34,130 nt of DNA, from the NCBI GenBank assembly GCA_025349905.2, contig MU624659.1, positions 1 to 34,130 of the forward strand, written 5' to 3'. The DNA is from Blastocladiella britannica (taxonomy: Eukaryota > Blastocladiomycota > Blastocladiomycetes > Blastocladiales > Blastocladiaceae). Below the pieces are notes generated by a model. The model did no database searches. It was not told where the DNA came from and saw nothing but the letters and a program-made list of their open reading frames with translations. The translations under genes were made by a program, and so were the position numbers. This document shows, one piece after another, positions 19,292 through 30,753 of the stretch. Numbering within the stretch: position 1 is the stretch's first letter; each line of letters starts with the position of its first letter.

Positions 19292-20591
19292 TCAGCGCCG
19301 CCGCCGCCGGTCGTGGTCGTCGTCGCGGTACCGATGGCGGTCCCGCGAGCGAGAGCGCGACCGCCTTCTGTCGCGGTCGTCGCGGCCTCGGTCAGACCGA
19401 TCGGAGCGACCACCATAATTCTGGCAATCGGAACCGGGGCGCTTGCTGCTGCTGCTCGTGGAGGACCTCGCGGTGAGTGCCGACGCGCGTGCACGCGCCT
19501 GTTCGAGCGCGAGTTGGAACTGGGAGTTGTTTTGCGGTGGAGTATACGAGCGTGTTCCTCTGGGAGAAGACGACGATACCACCGCAGTGGAAATGGACGG
19601 TGGTAGTAGTGGAGGTGGTGGCAAGAGAGGCGCAGCATCAGCAGCATCGGCGCGCTGCTTGGCCAAGACCGCGGCTGCGTGGGCAGCAGCGGCCGCCTGA
19701 CGCGCATGCGCCGGTCCCAGTCGCCCCATCAGTACGGGCTCGGCTAGATCCGTCCATCCCTGACGCGTGATCGCATCTGGCAGCAGGGGCAAGTCGCACG
19801 CAAACGCGTCAGAGTTGTTCATGGCTCCAACAAGCGCGTCGAGCTGCGCCGCCACCCAGTCCACCATGGCGGGAGGCACGTCAAAGAGGTCGGACCAAGT
19901 GGGCGGGAGCGCGTAGGCAGCGTGGCGCGCGGCGGCGGCAACGCACCCGGCAGCGATCGCGTGCGGTGGCACATCGAGCTCAAGCGGGATCGCGGCCGCG
20001 TCCGATGCCAGTGCCCAGGCGCGGCGGGCAGCGTGGTCGGGCAGCTCCAGCGCGCGCGCGAAATGGGCTACCCACGGGTGCGGCAGCTCCACGTGCACCG
20101 CAAAGCCCAGGTTCTTGAGTAAGTACATTTCGGTGCGCAGCAGCGCGTGCTCAGCGTCAGCGTAGGCAGTCGACCCGGGAACCAATGGTAAGTGCGTTTC
20201 CAGCGCAGCAGCCAACGTCGGTGCGGCGGCGGCGTGCGCGTGCAGCGCAAAATGGGCGGCAGTCAGCAAAGCTCTGATCGAGAGCGGGTGCTCGCTAAGC
20301 TTGGCGGCTAGGAACAGCGTGGCGTGCACGGTGGAGGAGACTGCGTGGCGGGTCAGCGAGGACGTGGAGTAGAATTGGTGGAGCAGGCACTGCGCGGTCC
20401 ATACCGTGGGCTGTGGGCTGTACTTTATCTTGTTGTCTTGTGAGTAGCCATTTTATTTGAACGATAAAGATGAAAACGCACAGAGAAAGCACGCGGCCGG
20501 TGGCTCTGATCAGGGCGCACCCGAGCAGGCGCAGTGTGCGCTCGAGCGCCGGGTGCACGCCGTCGCGTTCTGACGGGGTCGTGGTCTGCAT
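19292..20591 (-). CDS. Cyclin L (RS-domain cyclin linked to splicing)
   Basis: Two exons, 20591-20482 and 20417-19292, with a 64-nt intron, give 411 aa. The beginning (TTPSERDGVHPALERTLRLL) and the first cyclin fold (RLLGCALIRATG, then HQFYSTSSLTRHAV and LFLAAKLSE) follow the cyclin L pattern. LLKNLGFAVHVELPHPW in the first fold and a second Ala-rich fold ending PPTWSDLFDVPP are also typical. The C-terminus is an Arg/Ser and Arg/Asp-rich tail, the RS-like domain that places cyclin L in nuclear speckles with CDK11-type kinases. Cyclin K/T is less likely because of this tail. The divergent Zn2Cys6 gene starts 87 bp away. Confidence 0.88.
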
Positions 20592-20678
20592 TTCTTGATT
20601 TTCTCTTTCAAAATTTTTCAACAAAGAGAAGAAATCGGCAAAACACGGCACAGTTCAACCGCCCCTCTCGAACAAAAA
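20592..20678. promoter_or_regulatory. Shared divergent promoter, cyclin L / Zn2Cys6 factor
   Basis: There are 87 bp between the ATG codons. The left half is AT-rich with TTTTCTCTTTCAAAATTTTTC, and the right half is A- and C-rich. No known operator was recognised. Confidence 0.45.
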
Positions 20679-23600
20679 ATGGACGACCCGCGGCACTTGG
20701 CCCTGCCACTGCTCGGCAGCACCAGTGACAGTAGCATGGACCATCACCATTATGGCCTTCACCACAGCCACAGCCACAACCACAACCACAACCCATTCCA
20801 CACGACCGAAGCTACGACTGGTTCTCATGGAACGGATACGGATGGTGGAGACGGCGATATGGACCTGGACACGCACTCGCACACCTCGGCCGACGAGCAC
20901 AGCAGCGCCAAGATCCAGCACCGCATCACGCGTGCCTGTGCCACCTGTCGCTCGGTACCGCCGTTTTCTCTTTTCACTCCATGTTAACTGCCTCTCATTT
21001 TTCACCGTGAACAACAGCGCCGCAAGAAATGCGATGGGACCTACCCGTGCGGACCGTGCATCCAGCACCAGCGCACCTGCGTCTTTACACCAGCAAAAAA
21101 GCGCGGCCCACCCCCGCGCACCCCTTCCTTTGCCGCTCAGGTGGTGCCCACACTGCACACTCGCCGCCGAAACAATGCCTCGGCCTCTTCATCCGCCACC
21201 ACCACCGCCACCGCTTCTTTTTCGCCTCTGGTAGGAGCAGACATGCGCTCTGGTAACTTACTGGCATCCGGATTGGACCCAGCGATGGCCTTCGTGGCCC
21301 CGCAACTGAATGGCAGCGGTGAGCAAGTGGTCTTTGCGCATGCCCCTCCTGGTATCGTCACTGTCCTTGGGAGCGCTACCACCGCCATCGGCGGCAGCAG
21401 CAGCGGCGGTCCCAGCCAGTCACCGCCGCACTCGCCTCTCCTTGGCGCTGGTGGAGCCAAACGGCCGTTTGGTGCCCCAGCAACAACATCATTGCCGCAG
21501 GACCGGGACCTCAAGACGATCGAGGCAACGTTCCCCGCACATCTGCCCATGCTGCCTCCACCGCAACGCGCCTCCCAGGCGCAGTCGCACCGCAAGTACT
21601 GTGATCCACCCGCTGCGATCGAGACGCATGGCTCTTTGAAGCGTCGCCGCCAGTCTTCCATGAATCAGTCGGCTGAGGACGATCTTCTGGGCATGCCGTC
21701 AGCTGTCCGCCGCAAGGGCGCTACTTCTCTGTCGCCCTCATTCCCAGCGCCTATCGCACCGGCAGCACTGCACCTTCCTCGTCCGCATCGGGGTAACAGC
21801 GGCGATCTCCCCGCAGAACGCGACAGCAATACCCGCCCAAGCGAGAGTGCCCTTGTTCCAGCAGCCACCGGCGTCGGCGCCCTTGGCCAGAGCGGCATCA
21901 TCACCGTGCCACCACCGCCGCTGGACCGCAAGGCGCTGGTGCGCGAGGTGTCGGCCCTCTCGTCGCACATGACAGTGGTGGTGTCGGTAGACCAGCACGG
22001 CAACAACGCCCACATTTCGCACCAGGGCCATGCGGGTGGGCTGCACTTGTTCCGCAACTGGACGCGTACGTTCACCCCGGATGCGCGCGACGGACTGGTC
22101 TACGTGCCCGATCTGGCATGTTGCCCACCCCGGCCCGCGGTGCTGGCGGTCCAGCGGATCCTGTTCCCGGCCGCCTCGTTCGTGGACACCCTCGTCGACT
22201 ACTACTTTGGTAATGTGCATCCGTTCTTGCCGTTCCTGTCCCGCGCCAAGATCACCGCCCACGTGTCGGCAGACGCTCCGTCGTACGTGCTCTTGTACAG
22301 CGTGCTCGCAGTCTCGGCGTTGCACTTGGAGCGCCGGTTCCGCATCGAACCGTCCAATGGCGTGGTGGCGTCGCAGCTGTTGCTGGCGCGCGCAAAGGCA
22401 CTCGTGCAGCCTATGCTCAGCGCACCGACACCGTGCTTGCTCAACATCCAGAGCTTGCTTCTCATTGAGCTGGCCGACCGCGAGAGCGTGCGCGGGAATC
22501 CGTGGCTTGTAAGTGGGATGGCGATTCGCATGGCGCTGGACCTTGGGTACTCCTTCTTTTTTGTGACTTTGTGATGTTATTTTTGCTGACAATTGGGACA
22601 ATAGCCTCAATCTTGGTGTGCCGGCAAGTATCAAGGAAAAGAACCTCGTCTCGGTTCCGACCTGGAGCAAGACGTGGATCTACTGCTCCATTGTCGACTC
22701 GCTGAATTCGTTCTTGACTGGCCGGTCCCACATGAGTATGTTTTCATTATTCCCTACATAGCCAAGTCAAAACTGATATTTACACATGTAAAATAGTCTC
22801 GGATACGGACTCGGTCCAGGACCTAGACGAATGCTACCTGAACGACGCCAACAAGCGAGCGTACGGCGCCGCGGAGCTGTTGCCGGCCGACCACTTTTTC
22901 GTGTGGCTCTTCAAGTTGTTTGAGATCACGGGCAAGGTGGGCCGCACCATCACCTCGATCCGGATCCGGCGTAATCTCCCATACTCGCTCCCGGAGCTGC
23001 ACTCGCTGCTGTCCAAGTTCCGCACGCAGCTGCCACGATCACTCGTGTACAATTTCGAGCGGCCACATCGCAACAACCTCGGCGCCGTGCATCTCAACCT
23101 ACTGTACCTGGGAACCGTCATCTTTTTGTACGCTCGGCATTTCCACCTCTTGATAAATTGCACCTCACATAAAATCATTTGAAGGTACCGAACCATCTTT
23201 TCGTGCAATTTACTGCCCAACTCTCCGATGCGTGGCGAGTACCTGCGCATTCTCGAGCACACAGCCGAGGCCATGTTGACGATCTTTGCGTCCCACTTGG
23301 ACACGGTGCACCATGCACCGCTCCCGCTCGGCTACGCGTTTGACTTGATTTTCACCGTGTGCGTGATTCTCATGACCCCCGGCATGGCGCCCACACCAGA
23401 CCCGTCGTTGGTCCCGTGGAACGGCGAAGACGAAGACGACGAAGTCGACGAGATGGACGAGTCCGAGCATGGCGGCACTCCCAACGTTGCCAGTGACAAC
23501 ACCACCGGCAGCAGCAGCGACGGCGCACGCGATAATGGTGCCGAGGCCGCGCTGCCAGAACACATGTCGACCGACGACGGCGCCAAGCGGCGTGCCGCCC

Positions 23601-25060
23601 GCAAAAAGCGCCAGTCGCGCCACGGCCGCGGGGAACAACCCCAACAAGAGCAGCACCAGCAGCACGCGCCATCGTCCGCCGACGAGCACACGGCCCGAAA
23701 CAAGCCCAAGGCGGTGCGCATCCTGTCGCAGTGTCTGCAACTGCTGGACTCGCTGTCGGCCGCCCAGCCCGTGCTGCGCAAGCACTCGATGCTGGGCAAG
23801 GAGCTGCTCGAGTCGGTCACGGGTACACGGCAAGAGGTCGAGCGCGAACGCGAGTTGCTGGTCAACCACGTGGCGGCGGTGCGCAACTCGGAGGACGTGG
23901 TCGCCGGGTGGGGCACCGACCCACTGGTCGAACGCCAGCAGACGCAGGTGGTGTTTTCCGACTTTTTGCATGCGATCCCACTTCAGCCGCGCCGCAATGG
24001 ACAACAGCAGCACCACCAGCAGCAGACGGGCGCTGGGATCGGGTCGCCGGCTCCTCGCTCGGCGGGCGTCACGCCAGCACCGCAGGACGGTAGCGGGAGT
24101 GCGGGCGGTGACCGTGCTTCGGCTGGTACGGATATGGGGGCAGTAGTAGCACCAATTGCCACGTACCTCGACAGCGAGCTCGGCGCGCAGTCAGATGTCA
24201 AGCACCTGGTGGACGCGCACACGGCGGCGCCCGTGGCCTCGGCAGCGCGGACCGCCACCGCCGCGGGTCTGCGCGAACTGGCCCAACTTGCCACCGCCCA
24301 CACATCGACCCATGGGACCCTTGGCGCAGATGGCGGGTCTGCAGTGTTCCCACCGCGGCTGGCCCAGAACCCGTCCGACCCGCAAGCGTTCTCGTCGGTA
24401 TTTGGGTCGGGTTTGCGCCAAGGATCGCTTCCGGCCGTGTCCAATGCCATGTACGCCAACAGTGCGCGCACGTTGCCGCAACAGCAGTTCGCCATCACAC
24501 CCCATGGAATGTTGCCGTGCCCCGCGCCCTCGCTGGCTGCGCCGCAGTCGACGTACGCCTACCCAATGGCCCCTCCATCTGTGTCCGCAACTCAACCGCC
24601 GCCGTCGAATCCGTTCGCGTACATGGTAGCGTCGCCGTACCCGCCGACCCTCCCGCCGCCGACGTACCCGGCCACCACCGACTTTTTTTCGCTCCAGGAC
24701 CCGTTGTCGGCCACAACTTCGTCGTCGGCCACCGCCACCCCCATGCTGGCGGCCGCGCCAATGATGACCGCGCTCGAGCTGCCCATGTTCCCGCCCGAGC
24801 TTCTGACCAACGACCCGGCCGCCATGATGGCCGCCGCCGCTACCAGCATGCACGCTGCTGCTGCCGCCGCCGCGGCTGCCTCCGCTACGTCGACCAATGG
24901 CCTCGGATTGACGTCGGCTGGCGCGCCGCCGCCGCCGCTCGCGGCCGACGCCGACGCCATGTCGAATCTCGCGTCGTTCTTGGGATTGCCGTTCGGCGCA
25001 CCCGGTGGCGGCGGGGCTGCTGGAGGCGGCGGGTGGTCCGGCATGACTTTTCACGAATGA
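20679..25060 (+). CDS. Zn2Cys6 fungal transcription factor with long disordered C-terminus
   Basis: Five exons, 20679-20954, 21018-22546, 22605-22735, 22797-23127 and 23185-25060, give 1,380 aa. The binuclear zinc cluster is complete: C87-X2-C90-X6-C97-X5-C103-X2-C106-X6-C113, split by intron 1 after CRS. A His-rich stretch (HHHYGLHHSHSHNHNHN) lies before it. A fungal-specific transcription factor domain spans about 480-790, with VDYYFGNVHPFLPFL, SGMAIRMALDLGL and VIFLYRTIFSCNLLPNS across introns 2 and 4. The last 600 residues are low-complexity, with Gln, Ala, Pro and Gly, and may be an activation domain. The target genes cannot be told from the sequence. The protein is longer than most of this class (600-1,000 aa). 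Confidence 0.92.
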
Positions 25061-25265
25061 ATGAATCCATTCAGATTTTGTTACGCTCGTCCTGGAGCAG
25101 GGAGTGCGGCTGCATGGAAGCACCACGGACCTTGGCCGAGAAAAATGAATCCCCGGACCTTTACGCGTGCTAACCAACATAAGTAAACAGTAGCGCGCGC
25201 GGCCTCCATTACCATTTCGCAACCATCTCTTATACCGCCACACCAAAGCAAAAAACCGAAAAGAA
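25061..25265. other. Intergenic gap before the orphan gene
   Basis: 205 bp holding the transcription factor 3' region and the promoter of the small downstream gene. The last 40 bases are A-rich. Nothing else is recognised. Confidence 0.4.
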
Positions 25266-25628
25266 ATGACCACGTCTAAGATCGAAGTCGCGAACCACTC
25301 TGATGTCCGGCAGTTGAAGACTGGCGCAGACGAGTTGCCCCAGTACGACGACATCACTCACGGAGCACAAGCGGCCGCGGCAGCTCGTGCGACCGAGAAG
25401 GGATCGGTGGTGCCAGTGGCTGCGGCAGAGGCGGCGGCGCACGAGGACGGCGGCCGCAAGCGCGATGGCAAGAAGCCCGGCGGCTTTTACTACGAGACCG
25501 ACGACGGCACGCGGATCGGGCTGGTCCTGGGCAAGTCCGACATTGCGTTCGGGGTGACGCGCGCTCCCACCACTTCCAAACCATCGTCTTCGTCCTCATC
25601 CAACCCGTCCTCCTCGTCCTCCTCGTGA
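25266..25628 (+). CDS. Small orphan protein, 120 aa
   Basis: A single uninterrupted frame with an ATG in good context (AAGAAATGAC) and GC-ending codons, so it is probably real. It is hydrophilic: an Ala-rich region (about 50-75), a basic patch (RKRDGKKPGG, about 78-88), then the only segment that looks folded, GFYYETDDGTRIGLVLGKSD (about 88-107), and a Ser-rich end. There is no signal peptide or membrane segment. I do not recognise the family. The stop is 85 bp from the convergent SH3 gene. Confidence 0.6.
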   Translation: MTTSKIEVANHSDVRQLKTGADELPQYDDITHGAQAAAAARATEKGSVVPVAAAEAAAHEDGGRKRDGKKPGGFYYETDDGTRIGLVLGKSDIAFGVTRAPTTSKPSSSSSSNPSSSSSS

Positions 25629-25713
25629 ATGAAATTGTAAATGCAGAAAAATTAAATTGCCAGGCAAGAAAACAAAGTACTAGAATGAGCGACACACACA
25701 CCACACTTTTGCT

Positions 25714-27640
25714 CTACTGTTGACGAGGGAGTGACTGGAACCGTTGCGGGTCCTCGCGCGGCACCTGCCCCGTGATGGCCCACAGCGGGAAGTATCCGTC
25801 GCGGCGCTCGCCCGGCTGCGCAGTCACCTTGACGCCCATGACCCATCCGTCCTCGTACTGGGTGCTGACGGTAACAATGTCGCCCGGGTTGAGGTTGACC
25901 TCCTCGGCCGCCGCGTTGCCGGCAAATGCGGCGCGGATCGGCACCTCCTGGCCCGCCGACATGGCTGCCAACACTGCGGCAGCGTCCACGGCAGCACCGG
26001 CACCAGTTCCAAGCGCGGCGGGTGAAACGGCAGTGGGCGTCGGCGCGTACATTGGCTGCTGCGGCGGCAACTGGGGCTGCACGGGCGACGACGTGGCTTG
26101 CGGCATCATCATTTGCGGCTGCTGCTGCTGGAACTGCTGCTGCTGCTGCTGCTGCTGCTGGAACTGCTGGTCCTGCGTGGGCACGGGCGAGTAAATGGGC
26201 GACATCATCGCCGGCTGCGGCGGGGCAAGCGACACAGCGGGCACCGGTGGCGCGTTGGCGGGAGCAGTGAACTGCTGCTGCTGCGGGTTGGGCGACGACG
26301 ACACCATGCTCGCGGGACGGGCGATCGTCGGCGCACCAGGAATCAGCTTCTTGCCATCATCGCCCTTGCTATCGGCGCGACGACGCACAAAGAACAGAGC
26401 GGCAATACCGCCCACCACCAGCACGCCAATGGCGATCCCAATGATGGCGCCAACCGACAGGCCCGTGCTGCACGCGTTGACGTCGTTGGGGTCGCACGAG
26501 GACGCCGGCGACGACGACGCCAGCGCGGCCGCCTGCGACGCCTGGGCGCGGAACATGGCGCACCGCGACGCCGTGATCTTTTCGCACTTGCGGTCGCACG
26601 CCGTCACCTCGTCAAGGTACCCGCAGTTGGACTCGCCTAGCGCCGGAATCTCATTGGCCTCGCCCGAAATGCACGACGACGTGGTGGAGGCGAACTTGGA
26701 CGTCTTGACCGACAGACCATAGTTGTTGGCGGTGGTGCGCGCGTCCGAGCCGACCGCGCAAGCGGTGGAGTTGCCGGCGTCGCTGATGAGCGAGGCGGAC
26801 CGCGCGTCGAGCGTCGACTGGCAAATGTTGAGCTTTACGGGGCTCTTGGCAGCGCAGGGATCGGCGCGGTCATTGTAGTAGCTCCAGACGCTCACGCAGT
26901 ACGAGGTCATGTAGAAAAGCTATCTCAGTTTATTGAGTGAGTAATAGTTCACGTAATGGAAAGTAGGATAAATAGTACCTGGTTCGGGAATGAGCAGCCA
27001 TTCTTTTTAATCATGTACGGGACCTCATACTTGGTCGGGTAGCTGAACTGTAATGTCGCAATTGAAAAATCAGTCTTTCCGTTAAAGAAAAAAGAGTTTA
27101 AAGTATCGTACGTTCTGGCCACGGTAGGTCTGATCCAGCATGGTCGAGTTGAGCAGGATGGGAATGTTGTCACTCTTCTTGTCGGGGAACCTGTTCTTGT
27201 TGTGAGAAATCACCTTTACAAAAAAAAGAGATGGAGGCGCAGAAAACGTACTCGGAACCAAAGTACGTCCGCAGGTTGGTGGGCAACCACAGACCCTTGA
27301 ACCCGGGACAGATGTTGGACTTTTCCATCATGATGCACGTCGCGCCGCCGGCCCAGTCTGGGCTGCAAATGCCGTTGGGGCACGCGTCCTTTGTTTGGGA
27401 AGTGGTGGTGCCGGTCGAAGTTGGCGACGCGGTTGTTCCCGAGGACGTGGTAGTGGCCACGGGGGTGCCGACCGTCGACGAGGCAGTGGTGGAGGCACTA
27501 CTGCTGCTCCCACCGCCACCGAAAATGTTGGTGACCGCGGGCGGGAGCGCAATTTGCGGTGCGGCGACGGCATTGGTAGAAGTGGCAGCCAACAGCACCA
27601 CCAGAGCCGCAAAGCCGAGAGCAGGGGTGGCAGCGACCAT
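25714..27640 (-). CDS. Single-pass membrane protein, Cys-rich ectodomain and cytoplasmic SH3 domain
   Basis: Four exons, 27640-27252, 27190-27112, 27047-26979 and 26919-25714, give 580 aa. Order of parts: signal peptide (1-26, LGFAALVVLLAATSTNAVA), a Ser/Thr-rich mucin-like stalk (about 45-85), an ectodomain with 16 Cys (about 86-330), one transmembrane helix (about 333-357, SVGAIIGIAIGVLVVGGIAA) followed by RRR, a Pro/Gln-rich linker with a poly-Gln run, and a C-terminal SH3 domain (about 503-570). The SH3 shows the AAFAGN start for the usual ALYDY, LNPGDIV, the EDGWVMG Trp, and DGYFPLWAI for GxxPxNYV. The topology is that of a cell-surface sensor or adhesion protein signalling to Pro-rich partners, comparable in plan but not sequence to yeast Fus1 or Sho1. 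The role is inferred. Confidence 0.85.
26117..26169 (-). repeat. CAG/CTG repeat coding poly-Gln
   Basis: Two blocks of CTG triplets on the plus strand encode Gln runs in the linker between the membrane helix and the SH3 domain. The longest pure run is about nine triplets. Confidence 0.8.
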
Positions 27641-27871
27641 TATTTTATATTGCTGGTGTATGAGTGACAGTGGAGGTATAGTGCTCTGCCCTCTTGGAAA
27701 AGAGCGTGGATGCCGGCCTTATGGGGTTGGGAGCAGTGCATTTCGAAAAGGCTCCAAAACAGGGACCGTGAATTTTGGCCAACAACTCACCGCTCCACCT
27801 CACCGCACTACTTCTTGGCTCAAGCAGCAGTGACATACATATTCCACCGTCCCCCGCCCCTTACCAACCGA
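27641..27871. promoter_or_regulatory. Divergent promoter, SH3 membrane protein / MED17
   Basis: 231 bp between divergent starts. An AT-rich TATTTTATATTG lies next to the SH3 gene start, and the MED17 side is C-rich. No specific factor site was recognised. Confidence 0.4.
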
Positions 27872-30718
27872 ATGGACACTGCCCTGGCTGGCCCGCGCTC
27901 CGTGCGCTCACCTACCTCCGATGGGCCGCTATTGGCACCGCCGCTGCACGCATCACCAACGCGAGTCGACGGCGCTGATCAGTCCGGAGCTACTGCTGCT
28001 GCCACCACCAATGGTGCTGCGCTCGAGAAAGGAAGTGGGAGTGCGCTACTTCACGCGCTACTGCCCGCCGCCGATGCCACCAGCCTGCCCCGGCACCGCG
28101 GGTCGCTCTTTGATCGCCCGGCCGTCCTCACCGACGTGCGTCCGGACGGCATGCACGTGGTCGCACCGTCCGTCGTCTCTTTGCCTTGAAACCATCATTT
28201 AGAAAAATGCTCAATCAATAATAACAACAGACCGCTCGACTACGCACAGCTCACGGCCGAAGGCATTCAGCGCGTGGCATGGAACCCGCTGATCGATAAA
28301 CAGCGTCGTCTCGTCACGAGTCTCGCCGCCACCGGCTCGTTTTCTGCCGACGCCGCTGCCGATGCCTTACGCGGATTTGGACCTGCATTGGACGCGGCCG
28401 ATCACGCCGCCTTGAGTGGTCTTGACCCGGTCATTGGTGACGCAATTGGCATGGGCTCTGGCCTTGGTTCTGCTGCGCACGACGGCGATGATGATGATGA
28501 CGAAATGGATGAGGATGAGGACGACGAGGACGATGAGGACGATGAGGACGACGACGATGATGAGGAGGAGGACGATGGAGAGGACGAGGACCACGTTAAA
28601 GCCGAGGTGGACCATGACGCCATGGACGTGGATGCACCACTACTACCAACAGCGGCTCCCGATACAGCTGCCGCCACGACAACGCTAAAGCGCACACGCG
28701 AACAGCTCGCTATGCTCGACGGACAAGTCCACGGACACGCAATGTGCGCCTTTACACTTTTCCATGCACGACAACGAGCTGACAAACAAAGAACAGACAA
28801 GCCCTGAGCGACCTCAACAGCCTGCTCATGATCATGCGCGAACTGCGGTCCGATCCGCCACCTAACCAGCCGCCACAGCTCTTGCCCGTACCCCTGCCAA
28901 AACCCGAAGTGCCAACGCACGTCAAGCTCCGGCGCGCGCTCGATGCGTCCACCCGGTCCCGCGCGGCCATTGCACGCGCATCGGCCGCGCTGGCCGAGGC
29001 GGCGACCCAGGCTCGGCAGCGTGCCTACGCCGAGCACGCGTACCACACGACGCACCTGGCCGCGCTGCGCGATCGGCGATGGACAGCACTGTGGACACCC
29101 GGTGCCGGCGGCGACCCGGCCGTGTTTGAAGTGGCGGCCACGCGTGGCCCGGGCGGCGCAAAGTCGCGTACTGTGCTCGCGCAAGTGTTTCGCGGTGCCG
29201 GCGCCGATCTGGCCCGCGCGACTCCGCCTCTGGTTGCTGGCGCCTGGGCCCGAGTCGAGACCGAGCCAGGGGTCGCGGTGCGCGTCATTTGGCCAAGTTC
29301 GGTCGCTGGCGCCGCCGCGCAGGAGGTCGGGGACGCATGGGTCAAGCAGCGCGTGGGCTTGAGGGTGGAGCACGTGCCCCCACCCCATCCGGCAGCGGCG
29401 CTGCTGGGAGCGGCTGCGCCAGTCCCTGACACCTTGGATCAACAGCAGCAGGAGCCTGCGCTCAAGACGCAACATGTGGTGTGGACATTTCCTGACCACA
29501 TGCCCTTGCCGCCAACAAGTGCGATCCCGCCGCCTGAGCAATCCATCGACGCCACCTTCCGCCTAGTCCACGACAACTTTATCATCTCGGAGGCGGTCGA
29601 CGCATGTGCACGGGCGATTGCCAGTGGCAAGTCCGACACAGTGTTTGCGACCATGGACCAAGGCACCGTGGTGGTTCCAGTTGGCAAGGAAGGCGAGCTG
29701 CGCATCGCCAAGGTGGACATGGACCAAGTGGTGCGCGATCAAGAGCTCCAACACTCTGTTCAAGCGGAAGCGGCCAAGTCTCGGAAACGCAAGCGGCGCG
29801 CAGACCCTCTGGTCAGCGCAACTGGTGACGCCGCCTCCAAGGAGCATCATCGTCTGCTGGAATACCCAGCGGCCACTTCGAGCGGACCACCCAACTCGAT
29901 CCCTGAACTTGAAGTTGCCCCACTGCTTCTCTGCGCGGGCATGCCCCTTTTAGGGTTTTCGCGCCTGTATGTATACATTTCCCTTGCTTCAGAGTGCTTG
30001 AACTCATTGGATTTTACATAGCATCAACCACATTTTATTTTCGCGTCAAATTTTGGCATCTCTCCGTGCGGCCCTCGATCGGTCACGCATAGTGCTGGCG
30101 CGCCCGTCCGATGTCCGACTTCGCCACGTGGTGCTGCAAGATCCAGGCCAACCAGATTCGGCCCATGCACAAGCGGCAGCTACCGCGACGGGCCATCACC
30201 TGGACGCGAGCGGTGCCGCAATAGACCAAACGCGATTTGCCCTGGTGTCCATGGCCGAGATTTTCCTGGGAACCAGCGACGGCCAGGAGACAAGCACCGC
30301 GACGGCGGTGGGGGCGGCCGAATCGCCGTTTCCGGCCCTGCAGTTCATGTGGCGACCACCGGGAAGCTTGTTTGTGCGCACGTCGGCCACGGCGCGGCTC
30401 GCCCTTGCACCAGCGCACGATGAGCACATTGCTCGCATGGTGCGGTTCCGCGTGGCCCGCCAAGTTCGACTGCAGATTGGTCGTTTGGCCCGTCGCCTGG
30501 CTCCGGACGTTGCCGGCGACGATGGTGGTAGTGCACTGGACGGCGGCGATATGGATGGAGGTGGCGGCGAGCTCGCGCCTGTCCGAGTGGCCGTCGAATG
30601 GGAGCCCAGGATCAAGGTTGTATTGTCGACCAGTGCTGGTTCCACCGTCTCTGTTACAGACTTTGAAGAAGGGTGGATGGTCCGGGCGGTCCTTGCCGTG
30701 GTAAGTGCCTCTCGTTGA
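27872..30718 (+). CDS. MED17: Probable Mediator subunit 17 (Med17/Srb4)
   Basis: Four exons, 27872-28167, 28231-28743, 28797-29966 and 30022-30718, give 891 aa. Features that fit Med17 are a helical segment QALSDLNSLLMIMRELR after a long acidic tract, a coiled-coil region (KLRRALDASTRSRAAIARAS, then LAALRDRRWTALWTPG), the segment DNFIISEAVDACARAI, and INHILFSRQILASLRAAL near the third junction. Med17 is the core of the Mediator head and is needed for most polymerase II transcription. The match is by overall pattern and moderately sure. The first intron uses an unusual donor (GTCCGT at 28168), the only one nearby that keeps phase. A GTAAGT at 30701 could instead splice the last codons and give a slightly shorter end. 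Confidence 0.65.
28485..28605 (+). repeat. GAT/GAG/GAC low-complexity tract
   Basis: About 120 bp of GAN triplets encode an almost unbroken Asp/Glu run in the MED17-like protein. It is low-complexity coding DNA with no separate function evident. Confidence 0.8.
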
Positions 30719-30753
30719 AAATACAAACCTCTCTTTCCACAAAGTGATCAGCA

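Noticed and set aside
24191..25357. 388-codon minus-strand open frame
   Set aside because: Arg/Gly-rich antisense shadow of the transcription factor's low-complexity C-terminus; no domain.
28402..29541. 379-codon minus-strand open frame
   Set aside because: Antisense to the MED17-like exons; the long Ser run is the reverse of the Asp/Glu tract.
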